64,000 nucleotides of DNA from Acidianus ambivalens (GTDB lineage: Archaea; Thermoproteota; Thermoprotei_A; Sulfolobales; Sulfolobaceae), in NCBI RefSeq assembly GCF_009729015.1, contig NZ_CP045482.1, forward strand, positions 1,918,001-1,982,000, read 5' to 3'. Shown piece after piece: positions 1 through 8,894 of the stretch. A program made the position numbers and the translations under genes. The notes beneath the pieces are model-generated. The model worked only from the letters and a program-made list of their open reading frames with translations. It was not told the DNA's origin and did no database searches. Position 1 is the first letter of the stretch; the number at the start of each line of letters is the position of its first letter.

Positions 1-1643
<1,643 letters not shown>

Positions 1644-1694
1644 ATATGATCTCCACTAAAATATATGGAAAACTAGATAAAAGAGATTAACTTA

Positions 1695-1970
1695 TTAAAA
1701 ACCGAGCCTCGTTATTCCAACTACTTCGGCATGACTTACTCCTTCTACATTAGAAGCAATTTCTTCAAGCGTATCGGTTCCTCCTTCAGTCTCTTCTGGC
1801 ATTTTAACGTAAAGAACTAGAGCTTGTAAACCAAAAGCTATGGGCTCTGTCTCTTTTCTTACTATGGAATAATTTTGAGGAAGTTTCTTAGATATTTCCT
1901 CTGCTAACTTATCTAAATTAACCTCATCACTGTCAGGAAATACTTTTAGTACTACCAAAACATCTGTCAT
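1695..1970 (-). CDS. ef1b: Translation elongation factor aEF-1beta
   Basis: Nucleotide exchange factor for aEF-1alpha: it promotes GDP release during translation elongation. The 91-residue product has the length and the alpha/beta plait pattern of archaeal EF-1beta, beginning MTDVLVVLKVFPDS and ending GITRLGF. I chose the internal ATG because it is preceded by GAGGGG at a normal Shine-Dalgarno distance; the longer frame would add 12 residues with no family counterpart. It sits 14 nt downstream of the Zn-ribbon gene and is probably co-transcribed with it, an arrangement common in archaea. Confidence 0.93.
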   Translation of the reverse strand: MTDVLVVLKVFPDSDEVNLDKLAEEISKKLPQNYSIVRKETEPIAFGLQALVLYVKMPEETEGGTDTLEEIASNVEGVSHAEVVGITRLGF

Positions 1971-1984
1971 TCTATAATCCCCTC

Positions 1985-2182
1985 TTAAGGTCCAGTAAAA
2001 CCGCACTTAGGGCAAGTATATTCTACTCCCTGTAATCTACAGTATTTATCCCTTAATATCAAGACTTCACCACAATTCGGGCAATAAAATGCTACTCCTC
2101 TCTCTCTAGGATGTATAATTCTTCCACAACTACTGCAAACTGGAGGCTCTATTTCTTCTCTTAAACTAAGCTTGACTGACAA
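1985..2182 (-). CDS. Small Zn-ribbon RNA-binding-type protein
   Basis: A 65-residue protein with two CxxC pairs in the first ribbon (CSSCGR near residue 16 and CPNCGE near 34) and a third pair CPKCGF near the C-terminus. It belongs to the short archaeal zinc-ribbon family usually found next to EF-1beta and annotated as a translation-associated RNA-binding protein. Metal binding is evident from the cysteines; the RNA-binding role is known only from family annotation. It is the upstream partner of the EF-1beta gene, divergent from pth2. Confidence 0.85.
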   Translation of the reverse strand: MSVKLSLREEIEPPVCSSCGRIIHPRERGVAFYCPNCGEVLILRDKYCRLQGVEYTCPKCGFTGP

Positions 2183-2214
2183 TTTTATTTCCCTCTAAAT
2201 ATCAACTCTGGAGA

Positions 2215-2224
2215 GTTTATAAAA
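2215..2224 (+). promoter_or_regulatory. TATA box of pth2 (leaderless)
   Basis: The sequence GTTTATAAAA is centred 27 nt before an in-frame ATG at 2246, the spacing expected for leaderless crenarchaeal transcripts. This favours 2246 over the GTG at 2225, which would lie upstream of the predicted transcription start. Confidence 0.65.
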
Positions 2225-2245
2225 GTGTCAGATTACTTAGGATTT

Positions 2246-2605
2246 ATGAAAATGGTGATAATGGTACGGAATGACATAAAAATGGGCAAAGGTAAGATTG
2301 CTGCCCAGGTTGCTCATGCAGCAGTTTCTCTAGTTTTAGATATTTTAAATTCTAATAATAATATCTGGAAATCTTGCCTTGAGGAATGGATAAACGAAGG
2401 TCAGCCTAAGATAGTTGTAAAAGTCGAAAATCTTGAGGAGCTACTGAAGAGAGCAGAACTTGCCAGGCAAAAAAATTTACCAGTAACTATAATCCAGGAT
2501 GCAGGAAAAACTCAAGTTGAACCTGGGACTATAACTTGTGCGGGTATAGGTCCTTGTGAAGACTCCTTAATAGATTCAATAACCGGTGATCTAAAATTAC
2601 TATAA
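2246..2605 (+). CDS. pth2: Peptidyl-tRNA hydrolase (Pth2 family)
   Basis: Hydrolyses peptidyl-tRNA released from stalled ribosomes, recycling tRNA. The 119-residue product begins MKMVIMVRNDIKMGKGK and continues KIAAQVAHAAVS, the diagnostic Pth2 signature (KMGKGK, QxxHA). The C-terminal segment PGTITCAGIGPC matches the family's PGT..AIGP loop. A GTG at 2225 would add seven residues, but the TATA spacing and family length favour the ATG used here. The truD gene follows after a short gap and is probably in the same transcript. Confidence 0.95.
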   Translation: MKMVIMVRNDIKMGKGKIAAQVAHAAVSLVLDILNSNNNIWKSCLEEWINEGQPKIVVKVENLEELLKRAELARQKNLPVTIIQDAGKTQVEPGTITCAGIGPCEDSLIDSITGDLKLL

Positions 2606-2640
2606 ATTCCATAGATATTGCAATAGGAATTGAAAGACAT

Positions 2641-3702
2641 TTGCACGAATGGCCTACAATTGACGCAGAAATACCTAGACCGGAAGGTTTTAGAGTAATA
2701 GAAGAAATAAACTACAAACCATGCGTTGAATGGAAAGGAGAAAAATCTGGGAAATACGCAGTATATCTTCTAGAGAAAACCAATGTTGATCATTTTACTG
2801 CAATATATGAATTAACTAAAATTCTAAAGAGAAAAGTCAACTACATAGGAATAAAAGATACTAATGCGATCACGTCCCAAATAGTTTACACAGACTCTTC
2901 ATCTACTGTACAAGAATTTGAAAGTAACGGAATTAAGCTAAAATTTCTTGGATATTCAAATCAAAAGTTCAATCATACAGGCAATATCTTCAGAATAAAA
3001 CTTGTAACCTCTAAATTTGATGAAGTGGTCGAAAGGATTAAGGTAATTAATAAAGATCCTTTTATCCCAGCCTTTGTAGGCTATCAAAGGTTTGGAACTA
3101 GGAGACCTATGACTCATGTTATAGGGTATTATATTGTCAAGAAGGACTGGTATAATGCAGTAATGTCTATATTAGCTTACCCTTTTTACTCAGAGTCAGA
3201 CTTAATGAAAGATTTAAGAAAAATGATAATGGAAGGAAATTACAAAGAGGCATTAAGTTTCACGCCAAGTAAATTTAAACAGGAAAGAGTACTTCTGAAG
3301 AATCTTATCAAGGATAATAATTTCTTTTTAGCATTAAAAAACTCGTTTATTCCTCTAAGTTTTTATGTTGAAGCGTATCAAAGTTATTTGTTTAACAAGC
3401 TTTTATCTAGAAAAATGAATGATATAGAGAAAAACTCTATTCTAGGTATATATTCTGATATACGCAAATGTGATGAAACATGTAAGGAAATTTATGATGA
3501 AGAAGGAATAGATCCAAGTAATTTTAAGATAAAAGAATTGAAAATAAATAAGCCACAACTGGTTAGAAAAGCGTTTACGGAAGTAAGAAGCCTAAAAGCT
3601 GATGAAAAAAATAATGAAATATCTTTTGCATTAGATAGGGGAATGTATGCTACAGTCTTTCTAGTTGAACTATTAAATATAGACGCAAGAAAAATAACCT
3701 AA
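2641..3702 (+). CDS. truD: tRNA pseudouridine synthase TruD
   Basis: Isomerises a uridine to pseudouridine in tRNA (position 13 in the family). The catalytic Asp lies in GIKDTNA (about residue 78), and FVGYQRFGTRRP near residue 143 is the conserved YQRFG motif. The first available start codon is TTG at 2641, but the in-frame codons just upstream encode IDIAIGIERH, which looks like the conserved N-terminal strand. The true start may therefore be a rare ATT (for example 2617 or 2629). The 3' end overlaps the convergent aspS by 4 nt. Confidence 0.92.
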   Translation: MHEWPTIDAEIPRPEGFRVIEEINYKPCVEWKGEKSGKYAVYLLEKTNVDHFTAIYELTKILKRKVNYIGIKDTNAITSQIVYTDSSSTVQEFESNGIKLKFLGYSNQKFNHTGNIFRIKLVTSKFDEVVERIKVINKDPFIPAFVGYQRFGTRRPMTHVIGYYIVKKDWYNAVMSILAYPFYSESDLMKDLRKMIMEGNYKEALSFTPSKFKQERVLLKNLIKDNNFFLALKNSFIPLSFYVEAYQSYLFNKLLSRKMNDIEKNSILGIYSDIRKCDETCKEIYDEEGIDPSNFKIKELKINKPQLVRKAFTEVRSLKADEKNNEISFALDRGMYATVFLVELLNIDARKIT

Positions 3703-4991
3703 GGAACAAGTCTTTTCTTATCCCTTGGGAATAACGAGATCTCTTTAACGTTTTGTAATCCAGTGAAAAGCATCATTAGTCTTTGTACTCCTATTCCCAC
3801 ACCGGCATGAGGAGGCATTCCATAATCAAACCATTTTAAGAAGAATTCAAAACTTGCTATATTTAGTCCTCTGGTCTTTAATTCTTCTTCTAGAACTTCC
3901 CTCTTGTAGTTTCTACTGCTTCCAGAGGCTATCTCAACCCATCTATAAATTAAATCAAAGCTTTCGCTTAATTCAGGATTATTACTTTTCCTTCTTGTGT
4001 AAAATGGTCTAGCAGTAGAAGGCCAATCAATTATGAAATATAAATCTTCATTTAATTTCTGGTGGAGAATTCTTTGCTCCGGTGTTCCTATATCATCTCC
4101 AAATTTTATATTAACTCCAGCGCTTTGCAATATCTCTATTGCTTCCGAATATGTTATTCTCTTAATAGGTTTTTTAATCTCTGGTAAAGTATGGTTGAGT
4201 ATTTTCAATTCTTTTTGACAATTATTCCTTACTCTATTTACCATAAAGTCTAATGTATTTTCAACAATGTTCATTATATCATTATAATCTGCAAACGCTA
4301 CTTCAATATCTGCACTTAAGAATTCTGATAAGTGATAAGGAGTATCAGACTCTTCAGCTCTCCACGCCGGGGCGACTTCGAACACTCTTTCAATTGTTCC
4401 TGCCAATAGTTCCTTGTAAAGCTGTGGACTTTGAGCTAAGAATGCCTCTTTGCCGAAATATATAACTGGAAATAGCTGTGCCCCTCCTTCAGTTGCAGTA
4501 GCAATTATCTTGGGTGTAAAAATTTCAACAAATTTTTGCGAGTATAGATACTCTCTAAAGGCTCTTATAGCCTCAGACTGTATTTTTATCACGGCTTCCA
4601 TTTCCAACCTTCTTAGATCCAATAGCCTTTCCCTAAGTCTAGTGTCTAAATCTGCGTTAACTTTCCCAGAAACGTCTAACGGAAGAGGAGCTTTTGCTTT
4701 ACTTAAAATTTCAAGTTCATTTGCATGTATTTCTACTCCGTTTGGAGCTCTCTTATCAGCTTTTACTACACCTTTAACTAAGATCACTGATTCTTGAGTT
4801 AAATCTTTACTTAATTCAAAAGCTTTCGTATTACTTTTATCAATAACTATTTGACCTAAGCCTGACCTATCTCTAAGTAATATAAATTTCTTTCCTCCTA
4901 GATCTCTTATAGTGTGAACCCAGCCTGCTACTGTAACTTCTTTCCCATCTTGTTCTGGAGATATTTCTGCTACAAAATCGGACTTAAGCAT
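3699..4991 (-). CDS. aspS: Aspartyl-tRNA synthetase
   Basis: Class II synthetase charging tRNA-Asp, and in many archaea tRNA-Asn. The N-terminal OB fold (residues 1-100, AGWVHTIRDLGGKKF) binds the anticodon. The catalytic core carries FTPKIIATATEGGAQLFP and LAQSPQLYKE, and class II motif 3 is GVGIGVQRLMML near the C-terminus. The 430-residue length is typical of archaeal AspRS. It follows the KH-protein gene without a gap, so the two are likely co-transcribed. Whether it is discriminating or not cannot be decided here. Confidence 0.96.
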   Translation of the reverse strand: MLKSDFVAEISPEQDGKEVTVAGWVHTIRDLGGKKFILLRDRSGLGQIVIDKSNTKAFELSKDLTQESVILVKGVVKADKRAPNGVEIHANELEILSKAKAPLPLDVSGKVNADLDTRLRERLLDLRRLEMEAVIKIQSEAIRAFREYLYSQKFVEIFTPKIIATATEGGAQLFPVIYFGKEAFLAQSPQLYKELLAGTIERVFEVAPAWRAEESDTPYHLSEFLSADIEVAFADYNDIMNIVENTLDFMVNRVRNNCQKELKILNHTLPEIKKPIKRITYSEAIEILQSAGVNIKFGDDIGTPEQRILHQKLNEDLYFIIDWPSTARPFYTRRKSNNPELSESFDLIYRWVEIASGSSRNYKREVLEEELKTRGLNIASFEFFLKWFDYGMPPHAGVGIGVQRLMMLFTGLQNVKEISLFPRDKKRLVP

Positions 4992-5498
4992 TTACTCAAC
5001 CCTTATCTTAACTCTTGTATCATGAATCTTTGATAAAGCTGATTCTAAGATGTTAGAGTCAGCAGGCAATAATTTTCTTTCGCTTTTTGAAACTCTTATC
5101 ACGTATTGAACAGAACCGTCTGGCAACCATACTGTATTAACCCCTAAAACTCTTGCAGGTGAAAGTAATTGTATTGCACTATTCTTAATATTGTTAGTCT
5201 TTTCTACTATCCTTACTTTCATATGAAGTTTATCTTGTAGAGCTTTAGCAACCTTTATCCACTTTTGTATTGTCATAGATGGGCCACTCCCAACTAAAAG
5301 GATTAAAAGATCATTTACCTTAATTGCCTTATAATATGTTGAGTCTTTCAATTCTTTAAACTGAGTCTCCTCTAATTCTAAAAGAGCTTGCATTACCTTT
5401 ACTTCAAAACTATCTACCTCTCCACTGTCTACAAGACTCTGGCATCTATTGCAAAGCAGACCACTTTTTACGCACAAATAATCAAGGGGAATTTTCAT
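4992..5498 (-). CDS. KH-domain protein with N-terminal Cys motif (NusA-like)
   Basis: A 168-residue protein. The N-terminus has CVKSGLLCNRCQ (C-x6-C-x2-C), a probable metal site. The rest alternates strands and helices, and VGSGPSMTIQKWIKVAKALQ near residue 72 resembles a KH-type GxxG loop. Such archaeal proteins are often annotated as NusA-like or RNA-binding; I do not know an experimentally proven role. The gene directly precedes aspS and is divergent from L40e, so a role in translation or RNA metabolism is the reasonable inference. Confidence 0.55.
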   Translation of the reverse strand: MKIPLDYLCVKSGLLCNRCQSLVDSGEVDSFEVKVMQALLELEETQFKELKDSTYYKAIKVNDLLILLVGSGPSMTIQKWIKVAKALQDKLHMKVRIVEKTNNIKNSAIQLLSPARVLGVNTVWLPDGSVQYVIRVSKSERKLLPADSNILESALSKIHDTRVKIRVE

Positions 5499-5569
5499 CC
5501 AAATCCACGCTCCACTATTACCGCAATATTTATGAATCTTGTCAGATATATAAGTAGCGGGTTATATAA

Positions 5570-5726
5570 ATGCCTATTACCGACCCTGAAAAGCTCAGAA
5601 TAGTCCAAGAAAGAGTGTTCATTAAAAAAGTTTGTAGAAACTGCGGTGCTTTAAACTCAATAAGAGCTACCAAATGCAGAAGATGCCATAGTAGGAATTT
5701 AAGAATCAAAAAGAAAGAACTACCAG

Positions 5727-5740
<14 letters not shown>
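5570..5740 (+). CDS. rpl40e: Ribosomal protein eL40 (L40e)
   Basis: Large-subunit ribosomal protein of 56 residues, beginning MPITDPEKLRIVQERVF. Its zinc finger is CRNCGALN followed by CRRCHSRN (two CxxC pairs, residues 22-39), and the tail is strongly basic (RIKKKELPAKKA). It is too short to be found by a simple length filter. It is divergent from the KH-protein gene, and its 3' end overlaps the convergent nucleotidyltransferase gene by 14 nt. Confidence 0.96.
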
Positions 5741-6290
<550 letters not shown>

Positions 6291-6378
6291 TTAGCTCACA
6301 AGCTTATGATAGCAAAATCTTCTATATTTTTAACTTATCTTACCCTGTGGCTACAATGGCCTTAATCTTAAATTTAAA

Positions 6379-6388
6379 TTTTTTAAAC
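6379..6388 (+). promoter_or_regulatory. TATA box of the ThDP-like gene
   Basis: TTTTTTAAAC is centred about 28 nt before the TTG start at 6412. A GGTGA Shine-Dalgarno-like run (6403-6407) also lies in front of the TTG, so initiation may be leaderless or from a very short leader. Confidence 0.5.
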
Positions 6389-6411
6389 ACCGTTAATTTT
6401 CTGGTGATTAT

Positions 6412-8034
6412 TTGAGTACACCTAAAAGAAAGGAAGAAACTGTAGGAAAAGAAATGACTGGAGATGAAGCTTTAGCTTACGTTTTAAAAGAAATAGGTAC
6501 AAAAAAAGTATTTACTACAGTTAGTCTTCCAGAAAATTTAAGAGAGAGGCTGAAAGAATACGAAATAGAGCAAGATATTTCATTAAATTCAAGAGACGCA
6601 TTACTTTTAGCAGAAACTTATGCAATGGAAAATAATACTGCAGGAGTGGTAATTCAGATCCCAGGCACAGAAATACTTAACGGAATCGATGTAATCGCAC
6701 AAGCTTACGCTGATTCAGTTCCACTTTTAATTATAGGTAGTTTAAGATCGTATAGAGACGTAGGTAGAGCTAGAATAGGAGAACTAAGAACTCCAGATGA
6801 TCTAAGCTCTACCTTAGCTCCAATTACCAAATTGAGAGAAAGAGCAATAAGTATCGAGGAAATAACGGTAACTGTGGAGAAGGCAAATAAAGAGGCTTTA
6901 AGCAATAGACCAAGGCCGGCCTTCGTTGAAATAGCAGAAGACCTTTTTAAGATGAAGGCTTACCCACTGTCTCCTGCAGAACAAAAGCCTGAAAAGAGAA
7001 CACCAGATAAGAATACTGTAGCAAAAGTAGCAGAGGTTTTATCAAACTCTAAGCTTCCAGTAATAGTCTCTGGATATGGCGTTATAACTAGCGGGGCTTA
7101 TAACGAATTAATGGAGCTCGCGGAATTACTTGATGCACCAGTAATTACTACAATAAAAGGCAAAGGAAGTTTTCCAGCATCTCACCAACTTTTTGTCGGC
7201 GAAGGATTAGGTATAATAGGGACTGATATAGGCAATAAGCTTCTAGCAGAAGCCGATTCAATACTTTTCTTAGGTACTAGATTAACTCAATTGTCCACAG
7301 GAGGGTGGTCAATGAAATTCAAGGGATTTACAATGCATAATAATATTGATGGCGAAGATATAGGAAAAGTAATAATGCCCCATTTACCCATAGTGGCAGA
7401 CACTGGTCTATTTCTAAAAGAGCTACTCGTATTACTAAAGCAGAAGATTAAAGATAAAATTGATAGAGGTATTAGGTACGAAATACTTAGATCTAAAAAG
7501 GAACCTGAATTAAGAGCTCATAGCGGATTATGGCCTTGGGATGTAGTTAAGACGCTAATGGACTTCAAGTTTAGTAAAATCTTTGTAGACTTGTCTGCAG
7601 TGACTTTCGACATGATAAGGTATCCTGTTGATAAACCAGTGTGGTTCACTTCAGAAAGTATTATTTCCAAAGGTTTAGGAATAGCAGGAGTTATACAATC
7701 TAAGGATAAAAACGCTTTAGGAGTAACAGACTTACCTTCAATTACTAGAAACTTAGGATTATTACAATCAAAGAAAGATGAAGCTAAAGGAACATTAATA
7801 ATATTTAATGACAAAGCTTCCACATACCTTGATACTACGGCCTCTGATGCACCTACAATAAAAAGAAGTTGGTCTTCGATTAACATAGATTTAAAATTCT
7901 TAGGCGCAATTGACGTAAATTCTACTGTCGAATTAAAAGAAGCGTTGAATAATAATGAAGGAGATAATAAACTTAGGATTATAAATGTAAATATTGATCC
8001 GCAATACGACTCAGCCGTTCTTATAAGGATGTGA
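6412..8034 (+). CDS. ThDP-dependent enzyme homologue with degenerate active site
   Basis: A 540-residue member of the acetolactate synthase / pyruvate oxidase superfamily. It has an N-terminal Pyr domain (residues 15-180, with AYADSVPLLIIGSLRS and RPRPAFVEI), a central domain (200-345, with PVIVSGYGV and FLGTRLTQLSTGG) and a C-terminal PP-like domain. The catalytic Glu of the Pyr domain falls where this protein has SRDALLLAETYA. The cofactor GDG-x(n)-NN motif is reduced to VTDLPSITRN then FNDKAS. The overall fold is clear, but catalysis with ThDP is doubtful. The dsrE-like gene follows. It could be a regulatory or structural subunit, or an enzyme with changed chemistry. Confidence 0.8.
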   Translation: MSTPKRKEETVGKEMTGDEALAYVLKEIGTKKVFTTVSLPENLRERLKEYEIEQDISLNSRDALLLAETYAMENNTAGVVIQIPGTEILNGIDVIAQAYADSVPLLIIGSLRSYRDVGRARIGELRTPDDLSSTLAPITKLRERAISIEEITVTVEKANKEALSNRPRPAFVEIAEDLFKMKAYPLSPAEQKPEKRTPDKNTVAKVAEVLSNSKLPVIVSGYGVITSGAYNELMELAELLDAPVITTIKGKGSFPASHQLFVGEGLGIIGTDIGNKLLAEADSILFLGTRLTQLSTGGWSMKFKGFTMHNNIDGEDIGKVIMPHLPIVADTGLFLKELLVLLKQKIKDKIDRGIRYEILRSKKEPELRAHSGLWPWDVVKTLMDFKFSKIFVDLSAVTFDMIRYPVDKPVWFTSESIISKGLGIAGVIQSKDKNALGVTDLPSITRNLGLLQSKKDEAKGTLIIFNDKASTYLDTTASDAPTIKRSWSSINIDLKFLGAIDVNSTVELKEALNNNEGDNKLRIINVNIDPQYDSAVLIRM

Positions 8035-8102
8035 AATTAATAATATTTAATTGATAGTACTTTTTATAGTTTATACACAATTATATTTATTATAATAATA
8101 TC

Positions 8103-8110
8103 TTTTTAAA
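8103..8110 (+). promoter_or_regulatory. TATA box of dsrE-like gene
   Basis: TTTTTAAA is centred 26 nt upstream of the ATG at 8133, consistent with a leaderless transcript separate from that of the preceding gene. Confidence 0.6.
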
Positions 8111-8132
8111 TGAAAATACGCTAACCCACTTT

Positions 8133-8495
8133 ATGAATGATAAAGTATTGTTCGTATTCATGACCGGAAGAGAAAATTTTGCTAAATTATTAGCAAACAT
8201 TGGCATGGCAACTAAAATGAAAACTGCGGATCCGCAACTTACCGTAGAGCTTATCTTTCTTACGCCTGCAGTAGAAACTTTAAACAAGAGGCAAGTAATG
8301 TTTAAGCCAGTGTTAGAAGCAATAAAAGAAGCAAAGAAAGCTGGCATTAAAATAGTGGCATGTGAAGTAGCTATGGCCAATGTAGGTTTGCAAAAAGAAG
8401 ATATTGAAGACGGATTAGTAGATGAATTTGCGCCAGTAGGAGGCCTTTATGTTTTACAAAAAATAAAAGAAGGCTATGAAGTTCTAACAATATGA
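8133..8495 (+). CDS. DsrE/DsrF-like sulfur-carrier family protein
   Basis: A 120-residue single-domain protein of the DsrE superfamily. Members carry or transfer sulfur on a conserved cysteine, and in Sulfolobales several take part in sulfur oxidation together with TusA and Hdr-like complexes. The expected cysteine is present in KIVACEVAMANVGLQKEDI (Cys near residue 80), followed by the usual glycine-rich end (VGGLYVLQKIKEGYEVLTI). There is no TusA or hdr gene beside it, so assignment to a specific sulfur pathway is not supported. It has its own promoter. Confidence 0.85.
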   Translation: MNDKVLFVFMTGRENFAKLLANIGMATKMKTADPQLTVELIFLTPAVETLNKRQVMFKPVLEAIKEAKKAGIKIVACEVAMANVGLQKEDIEDGLVDEFAPVGGLYVLQKIKEGYEVLTI

Positions 8496-8623
8496 GGCCA
8501 TTGATAAGTACTAATAGGCTAAGGTTAATTTTATCATAATTTTCTATTATTTATTATTATTATGTTAAATATCTTTTTATTAGACTTCAAATCTAATACA
8601 TTAATATGTGATATTTAACTCTA

Positions 8624-8683
8624 AACTGAGAATAAAGTTAGAACACAAGTATTACACTTGATAGAATTTGGTTATTCTCAGTT
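8624..8683. repeat. Nested inverted repeat (12-bp outer stem)
   Basis: AACTGAGAATAA (8624-8635) and its exact reverse complement TTATTCTCAGTT (8672-8683) enclose 36 nt. Inside, CAAGT (8646-8650) and ACTTG (8656-8660) form a second stem with a 5-nt loop. It could be an RNA hairpin of a small transcript or a DNA operator. It lies midway between dsrE and the HTH-cupin gene and is not followed by a T-run typical of a terminator. Confidence 0.55.
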
Positions 8684-8807
8684 CTTATAGATAGTAATAT
8701 ATATTATCTTAGAAATTAAAAGCCTTAGTATATATTTACATTTTCTTAAATAAAATTTCATTAAATTTCTGATATTCTCTTGCTTTCCTAAGTTTAGGTT
8801 TAATTGA

Positions 8808-8821
8808 TCTAAATATAAAAC
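8808..8821 (+). promoter_or_regulatory. Distal copy of 14-nt direct repeat
   Basis: TCTAAATATAAAAC, identical to the copy at 8874-8887 and 66 bp upstream of it (about six helical turns). Candidate operator half of an autoregulated promoter. Confidence 0.4.
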
Positions 8822-8862
8822 ATTCTCGTACATTAATTTGCAATCACATTCTAAAAAGTTAG

Positions 8863-8871
8863 CTTTTTAAG
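8863..8871 (+). promoter_or_regulatory. TATA box of HTH-cupin-methyltransferase gene
   Basis: CTTTTTAAG is centred 28 nt upstream of the ATG at 8895, predicting a leaderless or nearly leaderless transcript. Confidence 0.6.
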
Positions 8872-8873
8872 GT

Positions 8874-8887
8874 TCTAAATATAAAAC
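8874..8887 (+). promoter_or_regulatory. Proximal copy of 14-nt direct repeat
   Basis: TCTAAATATAAAAC lies between the TATA box and the start codon, where a bound repressor would block pre-initiation complex or polymerase entry. Confidence 0.4.
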
Positions 8888-8894
8888 CTCAAAT

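Larger units (their letters stand above)
8496..8894. other. Non-coding gap of 399 nt with repeats
   Basis: No credible ORF on either strand. The stretch is very A+T-rich and contains three ordered elements described separately: an inverted repeat (8624-8683), two copies of a 14-nt direct repeat (8808-8821 and 8874-8887) and a TATA box (8863-8871). It looks like the control region of the HTH-cupin-methyltransferase gene, possibly with a small RNA gene. Confidence 0.6.

Noticed and set aside
4033..4797. Plus-strand open frames inside aspS
   Set aside because: They are opposite-strand shadows of a well-conserved synthetase gene, without start signals or family features.
8555..8620. Short ORF (18 codons) in the 399-nt gap
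   Set aside because: No ribosome binding site, no promoter and a composition expected for random A+T-rich DNA.
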